The position numbers and the translations under genes are program-made. Shown here piece after piece: positions 47,529 to 60,238 of a stretch of DNA of 64,000 bases. Numbering within the stretch: position 1 is the first letter of the stretch; each line of letters begins with the position of its first letter. The notes beneath the pieces are model-generated. The model made no database searches. It was not told the origin of the DNA and worked only from the letters and a program-made list of their open reading frames with translations. The stretch is from Loxodes magnus (lineage: Eukaryota; Ciliophora; Karyorelictea; Loxodida; Loxodidae). The DNA lies in assembly GCA_946699065.1 (NCBI GenBank), contig CAMPDV010000949.1:62001-126000 (forward strand), written 5' to 3'.

Positions 47529-50500
47529 TTTTTATTTTTCTCCGAGTTTATTCACATTATTTTTCAGGCTAAATTGTATCTATAACTTTGAACCCGTTTT
47601 TTTTATATAGAACACTTTTAATTCATGCAAATGGTCTATTTTTTTCAAATTGAAACAAAAATTTTGTTTCCATTTTTAATTTTTTCGTTCTATCTTTTCT
47701 TTTGCTTTTCTCGTCTTTTTTCTTTGTGATAAATAAAATTGCTTTTAGTATTTTTTTAAACATGCAAGCAAACTTATGTATATTTATGATTATTTATATA
47801 TTGATTGTTTTGCTCAATCTAAGTTTTGATTTTTATTCAAAAATCTGATTTTTGATTTTTATGATTTATGCAATGAATTATCTTTACATTTTTTTAATAG
47901 TTCATTTAAAATTTTTGATCTTAGTATTTTTATATGTAGTAAAAAGATGAAAAAATTTGTACTTAACTCAATATTTTTTGCATCTCAGTTCGTCAAAATC
48001 ATATTGTTTTTCTAATTCAAAAGTTTATAGATGAATCATTATGAAGTGGTGAGTAAACGGAAACGTGCAAACTTTAAAGTTCGTAGTAAGATAAAAATTA
48101 CGTAAAATTTAATTTATAGACTTATTCTAATAAATTAGAAATTAGACATATTATTAGAAAGGATAAACATAATTTTTTTGATAAAGAGGCATATTTTATA
48201 AAGAGATATAAAAATACAAGTTATTCAAATATTTTTTAAAGATTTTATGTAATATAAGTAATAATAATTTATGTAAAGATATGATACAAATTTTTACTGT
48301 GGTTTTTTTTAATTTTAGTAATAGTTTTTACTTGTAAAAAACATAAAGCATGCAAACTAATTTAATTTTTTTATCATTTAAATTATTATTTGCTTTCCTC
48401 ATTAATTTTTTTGAATATTGCCGTATATTAGTTGGTAGATACTATTATTTATCTTTAAATTCAAGTTATAAATTACTAATTTTTTTAAACTAATTTATAT
48501 TTTTATGCTTAGCAAGTTATTAAAACTAAGCATAATACAAGTATACAATACCAAAATCCAGAAAGCAACCATTTTTATAGTAAGCATCTTAATCAATAAT
48601 CCATATCTAAAAAATTCGACTAAGATTTATCAACTTAAGGAACTAAGTTATTTCTTTCATTATTAAGTCTGTTATAGGTAGCTAAAACTATTTAAATCAA
48701 TCTATAGAATAAAAATAAAATTTTAAAAGAAATAGAGAGTTACAAGTATGAGATATACTCAGAAATTGTCTCATGTTCTTATATTTAATAAGATTCTAAA
48801 AGTATCAACATTCTTAAATATATTTAGGAAATTCAGATCAGAGAATAATATTATTAGTTTTTACTATCTAATACATTAATAAGCCATTACTAACCCATAT
48901 TTACATCAAGTAATAGTGCTTATCAATCAAAACATTTACCATTCAATTCAAAGATTTATTAATTTTATTATTCATAGCGTCTCGTAAATTAAACTATCAC
49001 AAGTTATTATTAATTCACACTTTTTTACGCATAAATCTATAGAAATGTTTTACATAATAATAAAACAAGTAATCACAAAAAGAATTAGCTGTGACTAAAA
49101 AATATTATGTTAAAATCTTCCATCTAGAATTAAATAACCTAATGATAAAGTTAATCAGCAATTAATTTATCAAGAGTAAAAGCAAGTAAGTTTTAAATTT
49201 AAATAATATTAAAATCCTATCCTATTGGATTTTATTCTTTTATTTTCTTCTAAAAAAGAAATTAAGATTGTTAACTGATGATAGTTTGAATAATATCTTT
49301 TAAAATGGATTAAAGAACTATTTTTAGTGTTTCTTCTTAATTGCTTTATTTTTGTATTACTATAGATTACTTTAATCTCTTACTGATATTTTTTAGTTTC
49401 GTTATTTTTTCGATATGATAGCCCTTAAATAAGCTTAGAATAAACTTCTTATTTCTCATATAAGGTTCTCTAGCTTTATAAACTAAGCTTTGTGGGAATT
49501 TATGTTTTCTTGCAAGGATTTATAAAGTTCAGTGATATTATTTAATGCTACACTTTCTTATCTTATTATAATTAAAAATAAGTTTAATTATATCTTTAAA
49601 TATTAATTAGATTAGGTAAGATATCTTACTCCATTTATAGAGTTATATAGTATATTGTACAAATATAGGTAATAATCTATCACTGTTATTTAAATTTTGA
49701 ATTTATCTCATTATTAATTAAAACTATTATTAGATTCAATGTTCAGTTTAGCTTTAGTACAGCATATTATTAATAAGATATATTCTAACTGTTTTCTCAC
49801 TTAAAATATTTAAGTTGCAACATAAATAAACAATGTTTTAGTTTCGATATTTCATATCGAGTATTATTACTAAAGCTGATTTTATTTAGTTAATCTGTGA
49901 AACAATGTTATGAACAGATAGTTTCAAAATTTAGTTTTAGCATTTAAATCCTTTTTTTCATTATTAGTGAAAAATAACCTATTTCAAATAAAAGTAATTA
50001 CGATGCTTTATTTTATTATTTTGTTGAAGAGTTTACAGAAACTAAAACCCATAATATGTTTGAAGAAAAAAGTTAATTTTAAATAACATTAATAGTTAAA
50101 AGTACCAATAGTGTCTTTGTCTACTATTAGAAACTACTTAACCATCTTTCCGATTAATTTCCTAATAAAACTTGGAAACATTAATGACTTATTACTAAAT
50201 ACTAGAGCTAATAATTTATCCTTAATATTAATCAGAATAGATCTATAAATCTAAAGTTTAACAGGATTTTACTAAGAAAAAGGCGGTAAATATTTTTAAA
50301 AAGTAGATAGGGATAATAAGAGGCAGAGGAAAACAAAAAATCAATTTGTAGAAATATATGTGAAGAGAAGAAAGAGGGAAGAAGTAAGATGAGAAAAGAG
50401 GCATAGCATTAGTAAACTTAAATAAGATGAAATATTGATTCAAATTAGAAGCTTTTTATTTTAACATTTTTATTAATGAGAGATATTATATTACTAGTTG

Positions 50501-50940
50501 CTAAAAAACCATTCTAGAAATTATTTCCTTATTACTTAAATTTTAATCTAAATTCCAGAACTTTCTTTTAAATACTTCAAAAGATTAGATTACTTTCATA
50601 TTTTTCTTTTAAAACTATAAAATTTCTGATCTTAAGTTGAAAATACTAATGAGCAACAATTTTGTATCTCTGCAATAAAAGCAGCTTGCTCGTAGTAGCC
50701 ATTTAATTGAATGCAAGATATTAACAAAGTAATCTCAGATTAATTTATTGATATAGAAGTAGTTTGAGATCAAATTTTTAAAGTTATAACGACAATAAAA
50801 GTTCGAATAGTGTATAAAACAAGGCAGAAGTTATTTTTTATAAAAGGATTACTAAATAAACAATGACTAGATATTTATCTAAAATGTAGATTATATGATA
50901 ACAGTATTGAAAATACTACGTATAATATATAAAGGGAATA
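47529..50940. other. AT-rich stretch without a supported gene
   Basis: About 3.4 kb, T-rich at first and then mixed. A purine-rich patch near 50,300-50,420 gives a hydrophobic frame on the minus strand with no motif. Nothing else recognised. Confidence 0.6.
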
Positions 50941-50947
50941 AGTTCTA

Positions 50948-51773
50948 TCATATATATATATAGTAAACTAAAAGTAATTAAAGTTTAGCATTCCCTGGAT
51001 TTTCAACCAGGTTTTTGCTACCATTTTTTTAGCGTGGATGGATACCACGCCATTTTTTTTGTGGATGGAACCACTGAGAATCTTCTGTCTTTTATACGAA
51101 TATCTTCTTCTTGTAAATTCCCGTTTCGGTGATTCAGAGTCTGCTAAGCATTCTTAACGTTCTTTGTTGTTCTTTCATCTAAATTTATCATCACTGATCG
51201 CAATTTTGTAATAGGTGTCACTTTGATTTGCAATAATAGCAATTTTTGATTGGTCTTTTCTTGAATCTCTTCAGAAATACTTTTTTTTTCAAGTTAATCG
51301 ATTCTTTGGAGTAATTTTATATTAATCTTTTCGTCATTCTATTTTTCTTGGATGTTTGTTTATGTAGAAACTTTTTCAATAATCATATTTTGTTCTTGCT
51401 TAAAATTCGATTGAGATTATTCATATAGTTACTATTCCGTGACTAAATTATTTTAAATCAATTGTCGTCTTATTATTAGTAGCTCGTTGTTTTAATCTTC
51501 GATTGTATTCATTAGTTCTCTTATTTTTTCCCCTTGATTGTAAATTATTTCCTAATAATTTTGTATTATTGTTTTCATTTAGTCAATTTATATTTATATT
51601 TCTGATTATTTTTGTACTTTTACTGGATTCGTCTCTATTGTTCCAATTATAACTTTTCCTTCAGATGAGGAACTTGATTTATCTTCTTCTTGTTATTGTT
51701 TCTGCATTAGTTTCGCAGCTTTCCTTTTTGCGTTCTTAATTTGGTTTTTGGAAAGGCGAATAGATTATTCCAT
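50948..51773 (-). pseudogene. Gag-like coiled-coil / zinc-knuckle gene with frameshift
   Basis: From ATG 51773 a Gln/Glu/Ile-rich coiled coil runs about 170 codons. At about 51,245 the frame must move by +1 to read the knuckle C-Y-Y-C-K-S-K-W-H-L-L-Q-N-C, where Trp is TGA, then G-I-Y-K-K-K, which matches G-Q-I-Y-K-K-K of the 47,528 gene. The 3' part contains three strong hairpins (50,994-51,074). The last in-frame TGA is at 50,950, although coding probably ends earlier. Confidence 0.5.
50994..51074. repeat. Three successive GC-rich hairpins separated by T runs
   Basis: CCTGG/CCAGG (50,994-51,011), GCGTGG/CCACGC (51,032-51,050) and GTGG/CCAC (51,061-51,074), separated by T-rich runs. The second and third share GTGGATGGA...ACCAC. 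The first, read on the minus (sense) strand as CCTGG-TTGAAAAT-CCAGG, resembles the 3' hairpins at 15,676 and 53,360. Confidence 0.65.
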
Positions 51774-53340
51774 TTTTTTTTAATAAGTTCTATCATAGAA
51801 GTTAAAAATTAAATTAATTATTTTTAAAAGTAAAAGAACGAAGTTAAACTAGCCAAAAGTATATGAATTACCCACAAATAGAGAATAAGAAATAATATTT
51901 ATAAATAAATGATGTTAATAAAAATGTTATTATTGTCTATACGAATCTAAAACTTTAACATTGTGCAAGTTAATTGTTCTGAAAATTAAACTTCATATTT
52001 TAGAAAAGACTTATATAAAAAAAGGATTTTTAAATCTTTGTGAAGAAGCTATATCTTAACAACGAGTTGATATTTAAAAGTTGTCTTTCATAGTTTACGT
52101 TTATATAGGGATTTCTTTTCAATTCAAGATCTTTTTCAAACAAAAGTGCTATAGAAGATTACTAAAAATACAGGGATTAAAAATATTTTTAACACATTTC
52201 TAAATCATTAAAAATTTATTATTAGTCGCAGATTGACTAAACAAATACTATATAACCTTCAAATATTTTAAAGATCTTAAAATTTAGTAACTTATCCATA
52301 ATTACTAAAATTACTAAGAATTTAAAGTATAGAAAGTTTAAAATATTAATTTTGAAGTATTTCTTGTTCATCATTTTTATTAGCTTCCCTCTAATGCTTG
52401 CTCATTGTTTCATTATAATTGTAATGTTCTAATTTTTGATACTGTTCTGTATCTTTGTTGAAGTAATCTAAATAAAGATATATTTGCTTTAGCATTTAAT
52501 GTTTTATTATGATTATAAATTAGTGATTTATCTAATTTTTGCAATAATTTAATTTATTAAAATGATTATTAATTTGCTTGATTGTTTCTTAAGTATTATT
52601 TAAACTTTAATCTTTTATTTATAACCTATTTAAACAAATTAATATTATCCTCTTATTTAAAAATAAGGGGTTTATTAAAATAATAATAATGAGACTTAAG
52701 TTTAGATAAAGAGAGTTAGTATGATTTAAATAATAAGGAAGATAATAATTAGTAGACTATTAAACTAAAAGTATTTCTATTATTAATATATTAATATATC
52801 TTTTATTTATATCTTAATTAAATTAAAGAAAACTTACTATTTCACTTTAATTCTAAAATATTATCATTAACTGGGAGCAATCAAAGTTTTAATACTTTAG
52901 AAATTTTAATTTAAATTTTATCTGCATCATAACTAACTGAGAAACTATTCGGAAAAAGAAAGTTTAAGTCACAAATCTAAAGAAATTAATAGATATTAGA
53001 AAGTTAAAATCTTAAGACTTTAAGGATTTACTGAAGCTATTGGAAGCTATTTTAATTTGAAAGAGAAAAACAATTAATTGAGCAGAATAAGTATAAAGCA
53101 CTAAAAATATTCGCTAAAAGCAAAATCTAAGATGCTAAAATAAACAAATAGAAAGTTTTATAATCATTTTGAATTTTAATTAGAGATATAGAGGAATTAT
53201 CATAAAAAGAAAAGAAATAATTCATTAAATAATTGAAAAATTAGCAAAAATAGATAAATAAAGCTAACTTAAGACCATAAAATGAGCTACAGCCTGCAAT
53301 TCTATAAATAGAAAGATTAATTGAAATTAAAAAGTTTAAA
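51774..53340. other. AT-rich stretch without a supported gene
   Basis: Nothing recognised on either strand. Confidence 0.55.
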
Positions 53341-53350
53341 TTGGACTTTA

Positions 53351-53415
53351 GTGAACTTGGAGGACTTTCAACCTCGTGTTCACAGGACCAGTTTGATAAC
53401 CTGGCTGGAACCAGC
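53351..53415. repeat. Nested hairpin cluster at the 3' end of the gag-like gene
   Basis: GTGAAC (53,351-53,356) pairs with GTTCAC (53,378-53,383). Nested inside is GAGG (53,360-53,363) with CCTC (53,372-53,375). Then CCAG (53,388-53,391) pairs with CTGG (53,401-53,404), and GCTGG-AA-CCAGC follows. On the minus strand the inner loop reads GAGG-TTGAAAGT-CCTC, the form shared with the other family 3' ends. Confidence 0.6.
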
Positions 53416-53455
53416 TCCCTTCAGGACTCTTTCTTCAGTCGCCTTAGATTGTATA

Positions 53456-54231
53456 TCACTTCGGTTTATAGATTTGACCTCCTGACGGATAAAATTAGTT
53501 ACAGAATTCTCGTCTAATCTTATCCTAATATTAGTACTATTATTTTTCTTATTATTTTCTATTCCAGTACTATTATTTAATTAATTTCAATTTCTAACAT
53601 TGTCTATATTTATGTCCAGTTTGTTTGCATACAAAACATCTTGGTTTATTCCTAATTCATTTCTTGTCTGGACTCCTCGGTAAATTAATAGCTCCTTCTA
53701 TGTCCATTGGATCTTGAATTGTCTACTATTGCTACTTGCTGTTCTCTTCAAGCACAGTTGTTCTCTGCTTTAGCAATCCCATTTCCCTGAAGAAAGTGTT
53801 TTGCTCTCGATCGTAGACTTCCCAGAAGCTTTCTTTCCATTCCTTGAGCTCAGTAACTTGATTTTTTAGAGCTCTATTCTCTAATCGTAGCTTCTTTACT
53901 TCCTCCTTCAGGTCAGAGAATGCGACTAAAATTTATGCCTGTTCTTCCTGGAACTGTGGCATCGCAAACTCTCGCATGGCTGCTGCTTCTTGCGTCTCCA
54001 GCACCTTTCTAGGTCCTTCCTCTTCAGTTGGTGTCATCGAGGTAGCTTTCGGCGCTTTTGTCCCATCTTTTAAGTTGATCTGGAAGTTCCTAGTTGAGTC
54101 TATTATTCTTGAAGGTTTTGAGAAGAAGATTATTTCTAGGAAGAAGACGTGTTAGTTAGAGATGAGGGTTCTTACTTTCTCTCCCCTTTTTAGGAGGTGG
54201 TATAAAAGCCTTTCTTGAACCCTTCTACCAT
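53456..54231 (-). CDS. Gag-like coiled-coil / CCHC zinc-knuckle protein, frame interrupted near the N-terminus
   Basis: Starts M-V-E-G-F-K-K-G-F-Y-T-T-S at 54231. About 30-60 codons later the frame changes, and from about 54,080 a second frame runs to TGA 53,458-53,456. This has a coiled coil (L-K-E-E-V-K-K-L-R-L-E-N-R-A-L-K-N-Q; W-K-E-S-F-W-E-V-Y), a perfect CCHC knuckle (C-F-V-C-K-Q-T-G-H-K-Y-R-Q-C) and a tail ending G-G-Q-I-Y-K-P-K. Mostly TGG for Trp, one TGA (K-K-W-I-R). A GTAAGA...CTAAC...CAACTAG interval of 86 bases would, if spliced, restore one frame; a simple indel is the alternative. G+C is well above the surroundings. Confidence 0.6.
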
Positions 54232-55447
54232 TTTTTATATAAATAGAAAGATAAAAATATAATTTAAAGAAAGATATTTAATGTAAGAAAAAATATAGGA
54301 AATAAGACATAGAAAAAGACAGCTAAATTAAATCAATCTAGAAAGCCTATTTTAATTTTCTCTAGTAAAATTCTGTTAGCATGTACTGATAGAAAGTGAC
54401 TGAAGGATTTTTAACAATGATTTCACAAAATTATTTAAGATATCTTAAGTTTATATTAGGAAATTATAAAACTTACCTCTGGATCTTGCAAAAACTGAAG
54501 AAATGTAAAAAAGATAAATGCCAGAATATAAATTTTTAATTTAACTATATTTAAGTTACTATTCTTAGCAAACTTTAAAATATAAACTTTATAAATAATA
54601 GACAAAAGAAGTACTAACTAATCCATAACTACTAAATATATTTAATTATAAGGAAATGTATATAGCTAAAATAATAAAGTATTATAACTAAATAAAAGAA
54701 ATTAATAATAAAATTAAAGTTAAAAATAATAGCATTAGTAAGCTTATATATGTAATTTAACTAAGGCTTAATAACTATTATTAAGAAGCTTAGTATTTTA
54801 AAAGTAACTAATAAATTAAATATTCCTTTCTTAAGTAAATCTTAATCAATAGATATTTTATATTACTACCCTTACTATTTATTTTAATAGCATATTATAT
54901 TTTACTTATTAAACTATATTTCCATTATAGTAATTGAATGAACTACATTAGCTGAAAGTTATCTTAAAATATTAGAAAGATACTAAAGATTTTAAAATAA
55001 AATATATGAAATACTGTGCAAGATGCAAGCTAGAATAATTTAATATAAGATTATAGATATTATCACTAATATAACAAACAATTATAAATTTATTTACCTC
55101 TAGTATTTAAATAGAGTCTTAATTTTGGATGTAAGATTGATTAATAGAATATACAAGTTAAGCCTTAATTATTTATGTGGTTGACTCATAAGAAAGAACT
55201 TAAATAAAAATAAGAAATACTTATAAACTTAGAATATTAAAACTAGATTGGTGATTATTATTTCTATAAAGCTAAGATCTTCCTTTAATTTTAAGATTCT
55301 TTTTTATTCAAATATATAGTAATACAACTAAATAACTTTAATTATCTCTTAACTTTAATATTACTCTGAATATTTACTTTAGATGTAATCTAGCTTAATA
55401 ACTTTTTTAATTCTAGTTAATTTTAAAATTCGAAAATCAAATAAAAT
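54232..55447. other. AT-rich stretch without a supported gene
   Basis: Nothing recognised. Confidence 0.55.
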
Positions 55448-56809
55448 GGATATTATTCAAATTACAACATTGAAACACTAATCTATATCAAAAAGGAAAT
55501 ATTAGCAAATATTTAGAAAATAAAGAAGAGATGAAAGATTAATCTTTCTATTTAAAATAATTAAATTGATAGAGGATTCTTATTCTATAGTCCATCTGAT
55601 AGTTTTGCAATTAAAAATACTAGAAAGACCCAATCTAAGTAAAAAGAGCTGGAGCTAAAATAGAATTAGGAAATCAAGAGATATCTTCAGTGTCTTTACT
55701 TCTGTTAATCAAAGATTAAATTACCCTTGATCTCCAAGAAAAAAAGGAATTTCCTTAAAATTATAATATTTATAGTAATAAAGAATAGCAAAAGACATTA
55801 ATTCTGGAACTATATTTCAGTCCAAAAATAAGTAAAGGCAAAAAATGATAAGATCTGAAGATTCTAATCAGAGAAGAAATAGTTCCGTGACTTAAAGATG
55901 GGCTAATCTTAGCAAACATTGAAATATGCCCAAAATTTTTCAAGCTTGAAGATGTTTTAGGAAAAAACTGAATTTTTCATAACGGTCAAAATTTCGAAAA
56001 ACACTAAGGTTTCTCACAAATACTAAATTAAACTGAGTCACATTTAGTTCTTAAAAATTAGAGTTTATGCATATCTTATAACTAAAGAATACTGTAAGTA
56101 TTATTTATTTAGATGCTAGAAAAATCCCTTTTTATTATAGAACATGCCAAGCTTTTAAATCTTGAAAGTTCAAATGACTTAGTTCAATAGCAAGCTGAAA
56201 AAAATAGCAGCTATTCAATCTAAAAAGCAATTAAGAGCTTTAAAGCAGATTCTAAGAGATAATTATTACTTGGTAGCTAAATTTTAAGTACCTAGAAATG
56301 GATATTAGAAATAAAGCTTTTTCTTTTAGCAAGCTCGACTTCAAGTGTTCTTAATTCCTCACAATTAATTTTGGAATTTGTAAGATAATATATAGAGTCC
56401 AGTTCTAATTAATAAAGTAGAGAAAGCTTAGCAAGTACTAGAGATAGCAATGCTTGAAAGGAAAATTATAAGTTTCTTAGTCAATTCTGAAGAATTAAAA
56501 AAGCAGATTCATGAAACTGAGTGCTAGGAAGAATAGCTATAATTTTTTAAATAGTTAGATTGATTACTTTAGAACATTTACTGACTGAAAATAGTCCTTA
56601 TATAAATATGTAGAAGACCCTGTAGTATCTTAATTAAACTTTAGAAGCATCTGGATTATTTATTTAGCATAAAAAATTAAATTCTCCTGAATAATATTGA
56701 ATAATCAGTAGCTCTAATTGAGCACCCAAAAATTAAAGTAGACTGAATTGGAACTTTAGCATTCAAACTTAAATGAACGTTAAGTTTATGTAATTCTTAG
56801 AAGCTTTGA
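55448..56809 (+). CDS. Unrecognised coding-like frame, 453 codons
   Basis: One frame from 55,448 to TGA 56,807 has protein-like composition throughout, though no stop codon constrains it under this code. Segments: a Gln/Lys-rich start; Q-C-L-Y-F-C (a possible CxxxC); K-T-E-F-F-I-T-V-K-I-S-K-N-T-K-V; R-V-Y-A-Y-L-I-T-K-E-Y-C-K-Y-Y; F-N-S-K-L-K-K-I-A-A-I-Q; a long helical part with K-Q-I-H-E-T-E-C-Q-E-E-Q-L; and R-P-C-S-I-L-I-K-L. The ATG at 55,446 is in a different frame; the first in-frame Met blocks are far downstream, so the 5' end is unknown. A competing frame is also protein-like in places. No family recognised. Confidence 0.35.
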
Positions 56810-59339
56810 TTTCAGATTCTTGAGAAATAAAATTGAGAAAAATTGTAGAAAACTACTTTAAATAACTTAATTGGGCTTGGGAGTTAATTTGATAAAATAT
56901 ATCTGAAACTATATTCGAAAAAGACATAAACGGCTACAAAATTTCACTAAAAGAAAAATTCACATTTCCTAATATGTCTTGCTAAAAAATCTAAAACAAA
57001 TACTTAGATTACTATAAGAATATTCTGGCTAGGTGGAAGCGTGCCAACTAGTGCAAAATAAAGATTGTAGAAAAATTTGCTAAACTTAAGCAAAAAATAA
57101 TAATAAACTGTTTTAGCGATTTTTAAATGACTGCAACTAAAATAAAGACTAAATTGGTAGGAAGTGAAAAAATTAGCCACTAACTCCTTAAATATTTGGA
57201 GGATTAAAGAATATTAGAAATAAATAAATATAATAAACAAGAGTAAAAAACAAATCACATGAAATAATAAGATTTTTTAATTATTAGTGCCTAGTTTCTT
57301 ATGAGAGCTCAGAGATATTTTTGAAAAAGTTCTTCAAAAAAATAAGGAGATATAGCCACTTAATTAAATAGACTTTAAAAAATATCTTGATTTAATTTAA
57401 GTCATAACTTAAATTAAATCAAGGGCTGAAAAATATAAAATTAAGTTTATCATTTTAATTGAATAAAGCAAAAGCTTAAAAGATATAATAATCATGCAAA
57501 AAATTCTTAAATAAATTTTTAAAGTTGCTTGAGAACATCTATTGGCTTTAAAACTTTAGGACTAATTGCTTTTGATAACATCACGAGAATATCAAATTAT
57601 TATAAGATAGTTAAATTAATAGTTTTAATACCTTAAGGTACTTCAATTTAGATGATAGTATATTGATTTTTTAGGCTAGCAATTGAAGAAGTTAGAAAAG
57701 TAATATTTTGTTTAGATATGATATCAATTGATAAAAACAGGATAGTAAATGGGTGATATCAGGAGAAGAGGACAGAACAGTGAGAAAATGATTTGTATAA
57801 AGATTGCTTAAAAGAATATAAAATAAGTAAGAAATAAAAAAAGGTAATTTAATTATTACATTGTAGGAATTGAATTAAATTGAGTTATAGGAGAGATGCG
57901 GCTTAGAAGAGGATAGATTTAGTTTTGAAAATAAATAGGGGAGTGCGAGAGATCAGGAAATTTTAAGTTAGGAGCTAGAATGAAAGAGACTTAAAAAATT
58001 TTAAATTATAGAAATTAAGAAATTTTAAATTTAAAAGAGAATTTATCATAAAATGATTAAAATTAAAAAATTACTTTTTAAAATTAGTAAAGAAATAAAG
58101 CAACTTATCTTATTAAAACAATATTTATTAGATTTGAAATATATAGAAAAAATACTAGGAAAATTAAGTAATAAAATAATAAGATTAAAAAAGAAAAATT
58201 GTAGTGATTTAAAATGAAAAAATTAATTTAAAAATGTGTATGTTTGAAATAAAGGATTTTCGCTTTTAAACTTAAAAATTAGAAAAAGATTTTTATAATA
58301 AAGAAGGATGAAAAATAAGGTTATAACATAAAGTTAAAAGAAGAAATATATAAATATAATTGTGTTTTTATCTTTTGCTATCTACCTTTTCTTAAGTATC
58401 TTAAAAATCTTTGTTCGATTTTTTAGTATATTATTTAACTCTCTAGTATATAGCAAAAATATTATTCTTTTTCAGAAAAATGCTTCTATTTATGATATAT
58501 CTGTTCGTATTCTAATAGACTTTTAAATCTTCTATATGATTTAAGATTTTCATGTTTATTTCTTTTGTAATATTCGCTCTATATTTTGATTTTATTCTTT
58601 TATTCTCTAATTCTTTAGAAAAAATATTACTTTCTTAGGATTATTTAAAATTTCCAGTATACGTTTAAACTATCTCTTACGACAAATCTGTTGAGTCAAT
58701 ATTTTTACTTGATGGATACTAAATAATTTATCATAATTTTTTTAAATTATTGTTTTTTTATAATTTCAGCACCACTTCGATAAATTATTCCATATTAATT
58801 AAATAAATAATAATACTCAGATATCTCTTTTTATAGTATCGACTTAACATTTTTAGATTATTTTTCAGAAGAAAAAGGAGTCTCAATTTAGTGTGTAACT
58901 TTCTAGCTTTTTTCTTCTTTCTTTTATGACCGCTTCTTAGAGATTAAAATAATCTTTTTGAGTTTTTCTATTTTTCTTTTATGTATATTATTAATAATAT
59001 TAATAATTAGTTATAATAGCGATACCATTGATTTAATAATCACTTTTAAATTTAGTTCAATTTATTCTTATTTACTTTTGTTTCATCCTGTTAAGTTACC
59101 CATAGATCTCTTGCTATTGTTTTTCTACTGCTCAATCATTTTCTTATTTTTCTAATACGATGCGACTTATACTCCTTCTTGTAACTTCCTTTTTTTATAT
59201 TTTTTCTACTGTTATTACTTATGAAGATATAATTCTTAGAAAATTTTGCTTCTAAAAACTTTTCCTTATTTTTTAAATATAGCTAATTCAGTTTTTTTTT
59301 AATTAAATTTTTCTATCAATTTATTTTTAGTAATTTGTT
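56810..59339. other. AT-rich stretch, strand composition switches near 58.3 kb
   Basis: A-rich on the plus strand to about 58.3 kb, T-rich beyond. The T-rich part could hold further minus-strand coding sequence (a basic K-R-K-K-K-K-A-R-K block lies near 58,905), but I cannot support a gene. Confidence 0.4.
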
Positions 59340-60238
59340 ATTATTTCTAGCTAAGGTCTTTATCTCTTGCAAAAATAGCATCTTTGTGTCTTTCTCTATT
59401 TTCAGGCTGGTATTTACTACACCTCAATATCCGTAATATCTCCATTGGATTATTTTTTGAATAATATTTATTGTGTATGTGATATAATCTTATTAATCTT
59501 CTTATCTACCTATACTATTTACATATCCACCTTCAAAGATTCAAGTTTGTCGCATTTCCTTTTTAATTAGCAATTTTCTTGCTGATCCTTTACAGCATTT
59601 GATAATAAGTTCTTAATTTTTTCGTTTAATTCCTTGATTAAGTTTTATAATTCTCAATTTTCTAAGTATAACTTTTAAAATTCAATTTAATAATTAAGAT
59701 TAAAGGCTGTTTATATATTTTCTTTATTCTAAGTAGAAGTCTTTTATTTTTTATAATAAAAATTTGCTTTTATATAATCTGTTCATTAAATCAATAAAAT
59801 ACATAAATCATTAGTATCAAAAGGCCAAACTTCTTTTAACTTAAAATTATAACTTTTTTATCCTATTTTATATGATAGATATCTTACTTTATTTTATTTC
59901 CATCTAAGAATATTCTATAGTGTAAAACTTTAAGTATAATAAATAGGTTATTTTTAAACTTCTATATGTTTTTTAATTATTACTTCCTTAATTTCAAGTT
60001 ATACTATTATTTTATAATATTTTTTATTTATTTCTTTTTTTCTTTTATTTTTTCATCCTTTATTAGTTAATTATTAAAAAGAGCGACTTTTTCTATATTA
60101 TTCTATACCTAATTCAATTTTTCTTCCTAAAAACTGCAAATTAATTAAATTTTTATTTAATAATAAGGCTATTAGCTCTATCTGCAAATCTCTCTTTTCT
60201 TTTTCTTTCTCTTATAAATAGTCAACTTTTACCAATCA
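59340..60238 (-). pseudogene. Gag-like coiled coil with degenerate zinc knuckle
   Basis: The minus-strand frame shows a coiled coil (L-Y-L-E-N-W-E-L-Q-N-L-I-K-E-L-N-E-K-I-K-N-L; L-K-R-K-C-D-K-L-E-S-L-K) and then K-T-Q-R-C-Y-F-C-K-R-Q-R-P. This is the C-Y-F-C start of the family knuckle, with Pro (CCT) where His (CAT) is expected and no final Cys. Trp in E-N-W-E and P-A-W-K is TGA. The N-terminal limit is uncertain because a second frame is also protein-like above 60.2 kb. Confidence 0.4.

Noticed and set aside
50258-50443. 61-residue hydrophobic minus-strand frame
   Set aside because: Comes from a purine-rich plus-strand patch; no motif, no supporting neighbour.
58958-59155. 65-residue very hydrophobic plus-strand frame
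   Set aside because: Translation of T-rich DNA opposite probable Lys-rich minus-strand sequence; composition explains it.
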